Source: Corallococcus sp. NCRR (GTDB lineage: Bacteria > Myxococcota > Myxococcia > Myxococcales > Myxococcaceae). Taken from it: a DNA stretch of 64,000 bases. Every line of letters begins with the position of its first letter. Positions within the stretch are counted from its first letter, which is position 1. The stretch spans positions 6,262,001-6,326,000 of the forward strand of contig NZ_CP114039.1 in assembly GCF_026965535.1 (NCBI RefSeq). Direction: 5' to 3'. Positions 26,051 through 36,860 of the stretch are shown here, piece by piece. The notes below the pieces were generated by a model. It had not been told where the DNA came from and did no database searches. It was given only the letters and a program-made list of their open reading frames with translations. A program made the position numbers and the translations under genes.

Positions 26051-26332
26051 TTAAGGCTTGGAGGGCTCGTCCGAGGATGCCGGAGCGCTGGAGGTCACCA
26101 CCGCCGGAGCGGAGGTGGCCGTCTGCGCCGCGGCGGCCACCGGCCGTGGAGGCAGGGGGCCCAGCACGTCGTTGACCGAGGGCATGCGGCGGATGTCGGC
26201 GCGGGCGACCTTCCATGCCTGCTGGACGATCCACGACAGGGAACGGTCCTGCCGCGTGGCCTCACGCTGGATCTCTTCCAGCATGTCCTCGGGAAAGTAG
26301 AGGGATTGTTTGCGGTGATCCGTGGTGGCCAT
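26051..26332 (-). CDS. TIGR04563-type ribbon-helix-helix protein
   Basis: A 93-residue protein. Residues 6-45 (KQSLYFPEDMLEEIQREATR then QDRSLSWIVQQAWKVAR) have a beta-strand followed by two helices, the pattern of ribbon-helix-helix DNA-binding proteins, and match the TIGR04563 family known mainly from myxobacteria. The C-terminal third is alanine/serine/proline-rich. It lies 9 bp downstream of a paralogue on the same strand; the two share about 43 of 58 aligned N-terminal residues by eye. Role unknown; presumably regulatory. Confidence 0.87.
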   Translation of the reverse strand: MATTDHRKQSLYFPEDMLEEIQREATRQDRSLSWIVQQAWKVARADIRRMPSVNDVLGPLPPRPVAAAAQTATSAPAVVTSSAPASSDEPSKP

Positions 26333-26341
26333 TGCCCTGCC

Positions 26342-26551
26342 TTACGGCCTTTCTTCGCGCGGGTCCGTGCGCTCGTCGCCCGTGACGTCGTTCACGGCAG
26401 GGAATGACTTGATGCGGTCGCGGGCGATCTTCCAGGCCTGCTGCACCACCCATGAGAGGGAACGGTCCTGCCGGTTCGCTTCCTCCTGGATCTCCTTCAG
26501 CATCTCCTCGGGGAAGTACAGCGACTGCTTGCGCTTGTCGGTGCCTGCCAT
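26342..26551 (-). CDS. TIGR04563-type ribbon-helix-helix protein (paralogue)
   Basis: A 69-residue protein starting at the ATG at 26551; the longer frame to 26932 is not expected to be translated. It has the same KQSLYFPEEMLKEIQEEANR and DRSLSWVVQQAWKIAR segments as its downstream neighbour but a short, charged tail in place of the alanine/proline-rich one. Tandem duplication with divergence after residue 58 is the simplest reading. The pair forms an operon that may make homo- or heterodimers. Confidence 0.87.
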   Translation of the reverse strand: MAGTDKRKQSLYFPEEMLKEIQEEANRQDRSLSWVVQQAWKIARDRIKSFPAVNDVTGDERTDPREERP

Positions 26552-26982
26552 GCCTGGGTCTCCGGGGCGGATTCGAGGTGACGACCTGAACACACCGGAG
26601 CGGTTATCCGACAGACGCCCTGAAGGGTCAACGGTTTCGGAGCACTCAAGCGTGCGCCCGCGGGCTGAACGCCCCACTTCCGACACTGGGTGGCGGGAAA
26701 AGAGAAACGCCCCGGCCTCCGCGAGGGAGACCGGGGCGCTTCGGAAAGAGGGACCGCAGGGAGCGAATCTCCGAGCGGCCCCGTGGACCCAGAGGGGGAG
26801 GGGGGGGACCCCTAGGTCCAACGTCATGAAGTCCAGAACGTCCGACCAACAACCGCGAGGCGCCGTTCTATTTCCGCCCCGCGTCCCTGCGTTGTGGGAA
26901 TCATGGAATGCATCCCCACGCCTTCCGTCCACCGCGAATCTGTAACCCGGTCATCTGACACTCCATTCCGAACGCTGGCGCC
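26552..26982. other. Intergenic region upstream of tilS
   Basis: 431 bp without a convincing coding region. It contains a strong minus-strand intrinsic terminator (26708-26738) not explained by a gene, a G-rich run near 26793-26815, and the start regions of the divergent RHH pair and tilS. A frame reads through on the minus strand to 26932, but its translation above 26551 looks random. Confidence 0.6.
26708..26738 (-). terminator. Orphan intrinsic terminator, minus strand
   Basis: An 8-bp stem CGCCCCGG (26708-26715) with CCGGGGCG (26731-26738); read on the minus strand it is followed by TTTCTCTTTTC, a good U-rich tract. No minus-strand gene ends here, so it may end an untranslated RNA starting between it and about 26950, or an antisense transcript from the tilS upstream region. 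Confidence 0.6.
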
Positions 26983-28353
26983 ATGCCTCACGCGTCTCCT
27001 GAAAGCTCCTCGCTGCCGGGCAAGCTCGCCCGCTCGTATGCCGAGCACGGCGCCCGCTCGCGCTCGGTGCTGCTCGCCGTCTCCGGAGGCGCGGACTCCA
27101 CCGCGCTGCTCGTGGGGACGGCCCGCGTGAGCGACGCGCTGGCGATGCGCGTGGAGGTGGCGACGGTGGACCATGGCCTGAGGGCGGAGGCCGCGCGCGA
27201 GGTGACCTCCGTCGTAGGCTTGGCCGAGCACCTGGGACTGACCTGCCACGTCCGTCGGCTCGCGCTGTCGCCCGGAGCGGGGATGGAGGCGCGGGCGCGC
27301 GAGGCCCGGTACGCGACCCTGGAGGTCCTGCGGCGGGAGCGCGGGCTGGACTTCGTGGCCACCGGCCACACGCTCGACGACCAGGCGGAGACGCTGCTCA
27401 TGCGCCTGTCCCGGGGAGCGGCGCTCCGGGGCGCGCGCGCCATCCACGCCCGCGCGGACACGCTCCTGCGCCCGCTGCTCGCGTGCTCGCGCGAGGACGT
27501 GCTCGCCTTCCTGGCCACCGAGGAGGTGGGGTTCGTGGTGGATCCGATGAACGCGGACCCCGCCTACTTCCGCACGCGCGTGCGCCAGGGCGTGCTCCCC
27601 GCGCTCCACCGCGCGGCGGGCTTCAGCACCGTGGAGCACCTGGCCACCTTCGCGCGGCTCGCCTCCGAGGACGAGGCCCTGCTCGAGGGGCTTGCGGACG
27701 GGGCGTGGGCGCGGCTGGCGCTGCCCGGAGGCGGGCTGGATGCCGTGGGGCTTCGCGCGCTGGAGCCGCCGCTGTGGCGCCGCGTGCTCGCACGGCTGCT
27801 GGGCACGGCGGGCGCCCGGGTGGACCACGCCACGCTGGAACGCGCGCGGGAGGTGGTGGCGCGCGGGGGCGTCATGCCGCTGAGCGACGGCTTCCTCCTG
27901 AAGGCCACCGGCGGGCGGGTGCGCTGCGTGGCGCCGGGAGGGGAATCCGCGCCCACGCCGCTGTTGCTCGCGGGGCCCGGGGCGCAAGGGGACTTCGGCG
28001 CGTGGCGTTTCCAGGTGGCCGCGGAAGGATTGCCGCCCCCGGGCGTGTTGGCCCTGGTGTTGAAGGAGGGGACGGCGTGGCCACTCACGGTGCGTTCCAG
28101 GAAGCAGGGCGATCGCGTCCGCACGCGCGCGGGCCACCGCAAGGTGCAGGACGTGATGGTGGATGCCCGAATCCCCTCGGAAGAGCGCGACGCCCGGCCT
28201 GTCGTGGTGGACGCGCGCGATGAACCGTTGTGGCTTCCCGGCATCCTGCCGCGCTTCGTCGAACCCGGAGCAGGTTCGCGCGAGGTGGCTTCCCGACACT
28301 CCCTGTGGGCCTTTCCTCCGCTCACGAGCGAACGGAAGACCCCTCCGTTATAG
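26983..28353 (+). CDS. tilS: tRNA(Ile)-lysidine synthetase
   Basis: A 456-residue enzyme that converts C34 of tRNA-Ile(CAU) to lysidine, so that it reads AUA. The PP-loop SGGADSTAL (about residues 34-42) binds ATP; VDHGLRAEAAREV and ATGHTLDDQAETLLMRLSRG are the other N-type ATPase signatures. The C-terminal third holds the substrate-binding domains ending in a segment typical of TilS (VRSRKQGDRVRTRAGHRKVQ). The gene is followed by ftsH, a conserved order. Essential in most bacteria. Confidence 0.95.
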   Translation: MPHASPESSSLPGKLARSYAEHGARSRSVLLAVSGGADSTALLVGTARVSDALAMRVEVATVDHGLRAEAAREVTSVVGLAEHLGLTCHVRRLALSPGAGMEARAREARYATLEVLRRERGLDFVATGHTLDDQAETLLMRLSRGAALRGARAIHARADTLLRPLLACSREDVLAFLATEEVGFVVDPMNADPAYFRTRVRQGVLPALHRAAGFSTVEHLATFARLASEDEALLEGLADGAWARLALPGGGLDAVGLRALEPPLWRRVLARLLGTAGARVDHATLERAREVVARGGVMPLSDGFLLKATGGRVRCVAPGGESAPTPLLLAGPGAQGDFGAWRFQVAAEGLPPPGVLALVLKEGTAWPLTVRSRKQGDRVRTRAGHRKVQDVMVDARIPSEERDARPVVVDARDEPLWLPGILPRFVEPGAGSREVASRHSLWAFPPLTSERKTPPL

Positions 28354-28397
28354 AGTCGAAGCTCTGAAACGGGGGATGGTCGCGGTCCCCTAAATAG

Positions 28398-28425
28398 TTG
28401 AGGGCTTTTTGCTGTTGCTGATACG
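28398..28425 (+). promoter_or_regulatory. Candidate promoter upstream of ftsH
   Basis: TTGAGG (28398-28403), a 16-base spacer with a T-run, then GATACG (28420-28425), about 110 bp before the ftsH GTG. The -10 is a weak match. It would give ftsH a transcript separate from tilS, with a leader of about 100 nt. Confidence 0.3.
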
Positions 28426-28534
28426 GTCCGTCGCTGGCCTGCACACGGGCGGGCGCCGGGCACATGACGAACTTCGCCAGGGTTCCTCCTGGCACGGCCC
28501 TCATCCCGCCGAGTACCGAAAGGGCAGCTGAAAC

Positions 28535-30451
<1,917 letters not shown>

Positions 30452-30481
30452 AGCCTCTCAAGGTTCCCTCCTGAAGTGACG

Positions 30482-30520
30482 AAGGCCCTTCCCTTGGTAC
30501 CGGGGAGGGCCTTTTCGTTT
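30482..30520 (+). terminator. Intrinsic terminator after ftsH
   Basis: AAGGCCCT (30482-30489) pairs with AGGGCCTT (30106+400, i.e. 30506-30513), with further C/G pairs inside, then TTCGTTTG. It is 30 bp after the ftsH stop. Confidence 0.85.
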
Positions 30521-30673
30521 GTCCTTGTGGACTCCAGGCGCCACCGCGCGCCCTCCGTCTTCCCTCCCTTGAGGCCGGGGCCCCTGTCCGCGAGCGGATG
30601 CGTGCTGGCACCTGGGATGCAGTTTCAAGGGACCGCGGGGCTCAAGAAGGCCCCGTCGGGGGACGACACGACG

Positions 30674-32710
30674 ATGCGGAACGGATGGAAGCGGGGCGCG
30701 CAGGGGGCGGCGGCGCTGGCGATGCTGGCGGTGTTGCCACGGTGCGGCGGAGCGACAGGGGAAGAGGGCGGGGTCCAGGAGGGGGCGCTGAAGGCGGTGG
30801 AGCAGACGGCGCTGCCCGCCTCATGCCAGCCCCAGACGTATCTGGACTCACGGACGCTGGTGGCGGTGCAGGACGGCGCGGTGCGGAGTGACTACCCGGA
30901 GCTGCCCATGAGCAGCCTGTCCACGCTGTACGTGGACGCGGCGCCCACGCGCTACCAGTCGTATCTGCGCTTCAACCTGGAGGGGGAGGGCGGAGCGCTC
31001 ATCCAGGCGCGGCTGCGGCTGTACGCGAAGCAGGGCACCGACACGGGGCTGTCCTTCCATCCGGTGACGGGCGGCGTGCGCGAGGACGACCTCGTCTGGA
31101 ACACCCGGCCGGTGGAGGGCCCCGCCATCGCCACCGCGTCGTCTGTCGCCAGCGACACGTGGCTGATGGTGGACGTGAAGGACGCCGCGCGGTCGCGCTC
31201 GCTCCTGGAGGTGGGCGTCCTGCCCATGGGCGACGACGGAGCGGAGTTCTCCTCGCGCGAGGCGTCCAACGCTTCGCGGCGGCCGCGACTGGACACGATC
31301 TACCGCTACGACTGGTGCACCTACCGGGGCGCGGGCACGCCCGGACAGGCCTGGACGAAGACGCTGGGCGGCACGGCGCGGGAGCGCGCACGGGCGCTGG
31401 TGAACCTGCCGGATGGGACGGGCTTCGTGCTGGGCGGCGATTATGACGGCGGCCCGGCGAAGGCGGGCGGCGCGGCGCTGCCGGGGCCCTCGGGCTTCCT
31501 GGTGGCGCGCTTCGACACGGCGGCCCAGCACCAGTGGTCGCGCGCGTATGGCGTGGGAGAGAAGGTGGTGCTGCAGGCGATGACGGTGACGCCGCTGGGC
31601 AACGTGCTGGTGGTGGGCTCCTACGAGGGCAGCCCGGACCTGGGCACGGGCCCGCTGGAGTCCGTGGAGACCAACCTGGGGGCGCAGGGGGTGTTCGTGC
31701 TGAAGCTGTCCCCCACGGGCACCCCCGTCTGGGCGCACGGCTTCCGGGCGGAGAAGCGGCCGGGCCGGGAAGAGGGGCGGATCTACCCGTCCATCGCCGT
31801 GCCCACCGCCGTCGCCACCGACGCCAACGGGAGCGTCATCGTCGCGGGGCACTTCGAGGGTTACGTGGACCTGGGCGGCGGCGAGCTCTACGCGGGACGG
31901 ATGAGCGAATCGACCGATGATCAGACCCAGTCCCTGTTCCTGGTGAAGTACGACTACAACGGCGGCCACCAGTGGTCGCAGGCCTTCGAGACCGTGGATG
32001 AGTGGAGCTCGGCGTCCGCGCTCGCCACGGACGCGGCGGGCAACATCGTGATGGGCGGCCGCGGCAACAACGCCGTGCTCGCGGGCCCGGGTGCCATGGC
32101 CGGGGCGGCCTTCGTGGCGCGCTTCACGCCCAACGGCGCGCCGGTGTGGCGCTACGGGTTCAAGGGCAACGTCGGCCGCATCAACGGCGTGGCGCCCCTG
32201 CCGGACGGCGGCGCGGCGTTCGCCGGGGACTTCAACGGAGAGTTCACCTTCCAGGGCCAGACGTACACGAGCGGCGATCCGCTCCACGAGTACTGGGCGG
32301 ATGACGGCATGTTCGGCACGCTCACCGCATCCGGCGGCGAGGGCTGGGTGCGCGTGCTGGCGAACCCGGGCTCCGGTGACACGGGTGAACAGGTGGCGGT
32401 GGATGGCGCGGGCAACCTCGTGGTGAATGGCATCGTGGCGTCACCGACGCCGGACCTGGGCGGCGGCGAGCTGGGCACGGTCGGCCTGCCCAGAGCCTAC
32501 CCGCCCCGGTTCCTGGCCAGCTTCAGCCCCACGGGCGCCCACCGCTGGTCGCGCATGCTGGGCCCTCAGGTGTCCAACGCGTTCATGGCGGTGTTGCCGG
32601 ACGGCGGCGTCCGGCTGGCCTTCACGTTCGAGGGCTCCACGCCGGTGGGCGCCACGACGTTCTACTCCTCCGGGCTGACGGACATGGGGCTCATCCAGTT
32701 CAACCCGTGA
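30674..32710 (+). CDS. Lipoprotein with DNRLRE-type domain and beta-propeller-like repeats
   Basis: A 678-residue protein. The N-terminus has a hydrophobic segment ending LAVLPRCGG, a lipobox-like site. Residues about 45-210 resemble the DNRLRE/CBM96 carbohydrate-binding domain (SYLRFNLEGEGG; DDLVWNTRPVEG). The rest contains repeated units of the SBBP beta-propeller kind: W-[ST]-[RQ]-[AG]-[YF] stretches alternate with TDA[NA]G[NS]VIVAG-type turns (for example AVATDANGSVIVAGHFEGYV and ALATDAAGNIVMGGRG). It is probably a cell-surface adhesin-like protein. It interrupts the ftsH-folP order. Start at 30674 chosen for the export signal. Confidence 0.88.
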   Translation: MRNGWKRGAQGAAALAMLAVLPRCGGATGEEGGVQEGALKAVEQTALPASCQPQTYLDSRTLVAVQDGAVRSDYPELPMSSLSTLYVDAAPTRYQSYLRFNLEGEGGALIQARLRLYAKQGTDTGLSFHPVTGGVREDDLVWNTRPVEGPAIATASSVASDTWLMVDVKDAARSRSLLEVGVLPMGDDGAEFSSREASNASRRPRLDTIYRYDWCTYRGAGTPGQAWTKTLGGTARERARALVNLPDGTGFVLGGDYDGGPAKAGGAALPGPSGFLVARFDTAAQHQWSRAYGVGEKVVLQAMTVTPLGNVLVVGSYEGSPDLGTGPLESVETNLGAQGVFVLKLSPTGTPVWAHGFRAEKRPGREEGRIYPSIAVPTAVATDANGSVIVAGHFEGYVDLGGGELYAGRMSESTDDQTQSLFLVKYDYNGGHQWSQAFETVDEWSSASALATDAAGNIVMGGRGNNAVLAGPGAMAGAAFVARFTPNGAPVWRYGFKGNVGRINGVAPLPDGGAAFAGDFNGEFTFQGQTYTSGDPLHEYWADDGMFGTLTASGGEGWVRVLANPGSGDTGEQVAVDGAGNLVVNGIVASPTPDLGGGELGTVGLPRAYPPRFLASFSPTGAHRWSRMLGPQVSNAFMAVLPDGGVRLAFTFEGSTPVGATTFYSSGLTDMGLIQFNP

Positions 32711-32728
32711 CGGGGTGAGCGGCGCACC

Positions 32729-32766
32729 CGGGGCCCGGTGCCTTCCTCGACAGGCGCCGGGCCCCG
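32729..32766. terminator. GC-rich hairpin between the lipoprotein gene and folP
   Basis: CGGGGCCCGGTGCC (32729-32742) pairs with GGCGCCGGGCCCCG (32753-32766) with one G-T pair and a 10-base loop. No U-tract follows, so it may stop transcription only partially or protect the 3' end. It lies 19 bp after the stop codon. Confidence 0.5.
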
Positions 32767-32856
32767 TGCGCGTTCCCGCCGTCCTCCCTTCCCTGGACCG
32801 CGCGAAGCGGCGACACTGATTGCTCGCCGTCCTCACGCTCCGAAGGGGTCCTGACC

Positions 32857-34080
32857 GTGCTGCGCGCACGCCTCATCTCCCGCGACCGTCCCGACGACCT
32901 GTCGCTGGTCCTCCGCCGCCTGAACCTGTCCCCCCGCAACCGCGAGCACCTGACGCGCGAGCTGGGCTACGCGCACGTGCTCGTCACCGGGGGCCGCCCC
33001 TCCTACGAGGAGGAGCTGGTGCCGCCGTACGGCTCCAAGGAGCGGGAGAAGCTGCCCACCTGGACGCCGGGCGGACACGTGGACCACCCCGGCGAGGTGC
33101 TCCTGTCCGGCAGCCGCCAGCAGTTCGACCGGCTGATTGCGCTCGCCCGCAAGTCACCGCGCACGGACGGCCTGGCGCGGGCGCTGGAGGAGGCGCTGTC
33201 CCCCGCGCCCCTGCCAGCGCTGACCCTGAGCGGGCGCCGGTTCGAGTGGGGCACGCGCACGTACCTCATGGGCGTGGTGAACGTGACGCCGGACAGCTTC
33301 TCCGACGGCGGCAGCCTCCCGGACGCGGCCAGCGCCGTGGAGCACGCGCTGAAGCTGGTGGACGCGGGCGCGGACCTCGTTGACGTGGGCGGTGAATCCA
33401 CCCGCCCGGGCTCGCTCCCGGTGTCCGCGGACGAGGAGCTGTCGCGCATCCTCCAGGTGGTGGAGGGCATCAAGCGCCGCTCCACCGTGCCCATCTCCGT
33501 GGACACCACGAAGGCGGCGGTGGCGAAGGAGGCCCTCAAGGCGGGCGCCCACCTCATCAACGACATCACCGGCTTCCATTCGGACCCGGCGCTGGCGGGC
33601 GTGGTGGCCGCCGCGGGCGCGGCGTGTTGCCTCATGCACACCCAGGGCATGCCGAGGACGATGCAGGAGGCGCCTCGCTACCAGGACGTCGTGGGCGAGG
33701 TGATGGACTACCTGGAGGAGGGGATGTTCCAGGCCACCGAGGCCGGCATCCCGCGCGAGCGCATCCTCCTGGACCCGGGCATCGGGTTCGGCAAGACGCT
33801 GGAGCACAACCTCTTCCTCCTGCGGCGCCTGGAGGAGCTGCGGGGGCTGGGGCAGCCCCTGCTGGTGGGCACCAGCCGCAAGTCCTTCCTCGGGAAACTG
33901 ACGGGCGGCAAGGGCCCCCAGGAGCGCCTGGCGGCCACCCTGGGCTCCGTGGCGGCCATGGCCGTCCTGGGGGGGGCGGACGTGGTGCGGGTGCACGACG
34001 TGGGGGAGACGCGGGACGCGCTGGCCGTGGCGGACGCCATCCGGAGGGCCCGGGGCGGCGGCGACCTGTACGGCGGCTGA
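32857..34080 (+). CDS. folP: Dihydropteroate synthase
   Basis: A 407-residue enzyme joining p-aminobenzoate to hydroxymethyl-dihydropterin diphosphate in folate synthesis. The catalytic TIM-barrel begins near residue 135 with GVVNVTPDSFSDGG (from about 139), followed by DVGGESTRPGS, the pterin-site DITGF, and LLVGTSRKSFLG. The first ~125 residues are an N-terminal extension not present in minimal FolP (usual length about 280); it includes LTRELGYAHVLVTGGRPSYE and is typical of myxobacterial homologues. GTG start. Precedes glmM as in many genomes. Confidence 0.95.
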   Translation: MLRARLISRDRPDDLSLVLRRLNLSPRNREHLTRELGYAHVLVTGGRPSYEEELVPPYGSKEREKLPTWTPGGHVDHPGEVLLSGSRQQFDRLIALARKSPRTDGLARALEEALSPAPLPALTLSGRRFEWGTRTYLMGVVNVTPDSFSDGGSLPDAASAVEHALKLVDAGADLVDVGGESTRPGSLPVSADEELSRILQVVEGIKRRSTVPISVDTTKAAVAKEALKAGAHLINDITGFHSDPALAGVVAAAGAACCLMHTQGMPRTMQEAPRYQDVVGEVMDYLEEGMFQATEAGIPRERILLDPGIGFGKTLEHNLFLLRRLEELRGLGQPLLVGTSRKSFLGKLTGGKGPQERLAATLGSVAAMAVLGGADVVRVHDVGETRDALAVADAIRRARGGGDLYGG

Positions 34081-34131
34081 CGGGGACAAGCCCCGGCGTC
34101 TTGAACAAGGCAGGTCCGCACGCCTGGGCGC

Positions 34132-34160
34132 TTGCCTGGGTGGCACCGCATCCCTAGCTT
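34132..34160 (+). promoter_or_regulatory. Candidate promoter of glmM
   Basis: TTGCCT (34132-34137), 17-base spacer, TAGCTT (34155-34160), predicting a start site near 34167 and a leader of about 78 nt before glmM. Confidence 0.45.
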
Positions 34161-34244
34161 CGGGCCCATGTGCTGGACGGGGTATAAGCCCCGGACGCGA
34201 GTGGCCGGAGCCCTTCCGGCAATGGGAAAGGTGGAGCGGCACAC

Positions 34245-35639
34245 ATGGCGTACAGGATGGACATGCCCCCGAAGGAAGCGCAGAAGACGGAGCGGCTGTT
34301 CGGCACGGACGGCGTTCGTGGCGTGGCCAACGTCTATCCGATGACGGCCGAGGTCGCGATGAGGCTCGGCCGCGCCCTGGCGTACCTCATCCGCAACGGT
34401 CCGCACCGCCACCGCGTCATCGTGGGCAAGGACACGCGCCTCTCCGGCTACATGCTGGAGCAGGCCCTGTCCGCCGGCCTCATCTCCATGGGCGTCGACG
34501 TGGAGCAGGTGGGCCCACTGCCCACGCCCGGCATCTCCAACCTCACCACGTCCATGCGCGCGGACGCGGGCGCGGTGATCTCCGCGTCCCACAACCCGTA
34601 CCAGGACAACGGCATCAAGTTCTTCTGGCGCGACGGCTTCAAGCTGCCGGACGAGACGGAGGCCAAGATTGAAGAGCTGGTCTCCAGCGGCGAAATCGAC
34701 AACATCCGCCCCACGGCGACCAAGATTGGCCGGGCCATCCGCCTGGACGACGCGCGCGGCCGCTACATCGTCTACCTGAAGGCCACCTTCCCCCGAGAGC
34801 TGACGCTGGAGGGGATGACCATCGTGGTGGACTGCGCCAACGGCGCGGCGTACCGCACGGCTCCGGCGGTGCTGGAGGAGCTGGGCGCGAAGGTCATCGC
34901 GCTGGGCGTGTCCCCGGACGGCAAGAACATCAACCACAAGTGCGGCGCGCTCCACCCGGAGGGCCTGGCCAAGGCGGTGGTGAAGCACGGCGCCCACCTG
35001 GGCGTCGCGCTGGACGGCGACGCGGACCGCCTCATCGTCGTGGACGAGAAGGGCAACGTCGTGGACGGCGATGCCATCATGGCCATCTGCACGGGTGAGC
35101 TCGTCGCGCGCAAGGAGCTGAAGAAGAAGACGCTCGTCTCCACGGTGATGAGCAACATCGGCCTGGAGCGCGCGGTGTCCCAGTGGGGCGTGAAGGTGGT
35201 CCGCACGCGCGTGGGCGACCGGCACGTCGTGGACGAGATGCGCCGCAATGGCTACAGCCTGGGCGGCGAGCAGAGCGGCCACCTCATCTTCCTGAACCAC
35301 ACGACCACGGGCGACGGCACGCTCGCGGCGTTGCAGCTGTTGGCCGTGATGTGCCGCCAGCAGAAGCCGCTGTCGGAGCTGGCCTCCATCTTCCAGCCGG
35401 TGCCGCAGACGCTGCTCAACGTCGTGGTGAAGCAGAAGAAGGAGCTGGGTGAGCTGCCCACGGTGATGAAGGCCATCAAGAACGTGGAGCAGAAGCTGGG
35501 CAGCAACGGCCGCGTGCTGGTGCGCTTCTCCGGCACGGAGCCCAAGGCCCGCGTCCTGATTGAAGGCGAGGACGCGGCGCGCAACGAGGCGTACGCCCGC
35601 GAAATCGTCGAGGCGCTCTCCAAGGCGCTGAACGGTTAG
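34245..35639 (+). CDS. glmM: Phosphoglucosamine mutase
   Basis: A 464-residue enzyme converting glucosamine-6-phosphate to glucosamine-1-phosphate for peptidoglycan and LPS precursors. Start of the fold [11 protein letters not shown]; active serine S115 in [15 protein letters not shown]; metal loop DGDADR in [13 protein letters not shown]; sugar loop GGEQSGH; phosphate loop [10 protein letters not shown]. Length is normal. It is followed by pdxJ and acpS, giving a run of biosynthetic genes on one strand. Confidence 0.97.
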   Translation: MAYRMDMPPKEAQKTERLFGTDGVRGVANVYPMTAEVAMRLGRALAYLIRNGPHRHRVIVGKDTRLSGYMLEQALSAGLISMGVDVEQVGPLPTPGISNLTTSMRADAGAVISASHNPYQDNGIKFFWRDGFKLPDETEAKIEELVSSGEIDNIRPTATKIGRAIRLDDARGRYIVYLKATFPRELTLEGMTIVVDCANGAAYRTAPAVLEELGAKVIALGVSPDGKNINHKCGALHPEGLAKAVVKHGAHLGVALDGDADRLIVVDEKGNVVDGDAIMAICTGELVARKELKKKTLVSTVMSNIGLERAVSQWGVKVVRTRVGDRHVVDEMRRNGYSLGGEQSGHLIFLNHTTTGDGTLAALQLLAVMCRQQKPLSELASIFQPVPQTLLNVVVKQKKELGELPTVMKAIKNVEQKLGSNGRVLVRFSGTEPKARVLIEGEDAARNEAYAREIVEALSKALNG

Positions 35640-35648
35640 CGACAGCGG

Positions 35649-35687
35649 TTGACTTCCGGACGCCGGCCACGAATAGAGGGGCCGGCG
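35649..35687 (+). promoter_or_regulatory. Candidate pdxJ promoter with an overlapping hairpin
   Basis: TTGACT (35649-35654), 17-base spacer, AATAGA (35672-35677), 54 bp or so before the expected pdxJ start. An inverted repeat CGCCGGCC (35661-35668) / GGCCGGCG (35680-35687) spans the -10, so the same DNA may form a weak glmM terminator or an operator. Confidence 0.45.
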
Positions 35688-35740
35688 CGGGCCCGGGTCC
35701 CTGGACAATCCCGCACCGCGCCAGGGCAAGGAGCGGGACG

Positions 35741-36466
35741 ATGGGACAGCGACTGGGTGTCAACGTGGATCACGTGGCGACGCTGCGGCAGGCGCGGCGC
35801 ACCGTGTATCCGGATCCGGTGACGGCCGCGGCGATGGCGGAGCTGGCCGGCGCCCGGCAGATCACCATCCACCTGCGCGAGGACCGGCGCCACATCCAGG
35901 ACCGGGACCTGCGCATCCTCCGCGAGACGGTGCAGACGCTCCTGAACCTGGAGATGGCCGCCACCGCGGAGATGGTGAAGATCGCCTACGAGTACAAGCC
36001 GGACGTGGTGACGCTCGTCCCCGAGCGGCGCGAGGAGCTCACCACGGAGGGCGGCCTGGAGGTCGCGGGCCAGCGCGAGTCCATCGCGAAGATCATCAAG
36101 AACCTCAAGGACGGGGAGATCGCCGTCTCGCTGTTCATCGATCCGGACCTGGACCAGGTGCGCGCGTCCCACAAGGTGAACGCGGACCGGGTGGAGCTGC
36201 ACACGGGCCGCTACTGCGAGGCGCGCAACGAGAAGGAGCGCGCGCGGGAGCTGGCGCGCATCGTGGACGCGGCCAAGGCGAGCGCCAAGCTGGGCATGGG
36301 CGTGGCCGCCGGGCACGGGCTCAACTACGACAACGTGCAGGCCATCGCTCGCATCCAGGAGATCGACGAGCTGAACATCGGGCACGCCATCGTGGCGCGC
36401 GCGGTGCTGGTGGGCTTCGAGCGCGCGGTGCGCGAGATGCTCGAACTGATGCGCGACCCGGGGTAG
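35741..36466 (+). CDS. pdxJ: Pyridoxine 5'-phosphate synthase
   Basis: A 241-residue TIM-barrel enzyme that forms pyridoxine 5'-phosphate from 1-deoxyxylulose 5-phosphate and 3-amino-2-oxopropyl phosphate. Typical sequence: [15 protein letters not shown] at the N-terminus, [16 protein letters not shown] (active-site loop), [17 protein letters not shown], and AGHGLNYDN with the phosphate-binding end. PdxJ supplies PLP, the cofactor needed by KamDE elsewhere in the window. acpS follows after 5 bp, a widespread pdxJ-acpS pairing. Confidence 0.97.
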   Translation: MGQRLGVNVDHVATLRQARRTVYPDPVTAAAMAELAGARQITIHLREDRRHIQDRDLRILRETVQTLLNLEMAATAEMVKIAYEYKPDVVTLVPERREELTTEGGLEVAGQRESIAKIIKNLKDGEIAVSLFIDPDLDQVRASHKVNADRVELHTGRYCEARNEKERARELARIVDAAKASAKLGMGVAAGHGLNYDNVQAIARIQEIDELNIGHAIVARAVLVGFERAVREMLELMRDPG

Positions 36467-36471
36467 CCGGT

Positions 36472-36846
36472 ATGCCCATCGTCGGCCTGGGGTTGGACCT
36501 CTGCTCCATCGAGCGCATCCAGCGCATCCTCGACGGTCCGCGCGCGGAGGCGTTCCTCGCGCGCGTGTACACGGACGGCGAGCGTGCGTACTGCGCGCCC
36601 CGGCACGACGCGGCCAGCGCGTACGCGGCGAGGTTCGCGGCGAAGGAGGCGCTGGTGAAGGCGATGGGCGTGCCTCCGGGCGTGAAGTGGCGGGACATGG
36701 AGGTGGTGCGCGAGGGCGGCCCGCCGCGCTTCGTGCTCTCCGGTGTGGCCCGTGAAGTGATGGAAGCGCGGGGGTGGGAGGCGATGCTCGCGCTCACCCA
36801 TGATGCCGGCGTGGCCGCGGCCACGGTGGTGCTCCAGACGAGGTAG
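36472..36846 (+). CDS. acpS: Holo-[acyl-carrier-protein] synthase
   Basis: A 124-residue phosphopantetheinyl transferase that attaches the 4'-phosphopantetheine arm to ACP. Motifs: GLGLDLCSIERIQRIL at the N-terminus with the magnesium aspartate, and RFAAKEALVKAMG with the catalytic glutamate and lysine. Length is normal for AcpS. It starts 5 bp after pdxJ, probably co-translated from the same mRNA. Confidence 0.96.
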   Translation: MPIVGLGLDLCSIERIQRILDGPRAEAFLARVYTDGERAYCAPRHDAASAYAARFAAKEALVKAMGVPPGVKWRDMEVVREGGPPRFVLSGVAREVMEARGWEAMLALTHDAGVAAATVVLQTR

Positions 36847-36860
36847 GGAGGTTGGAAGCC

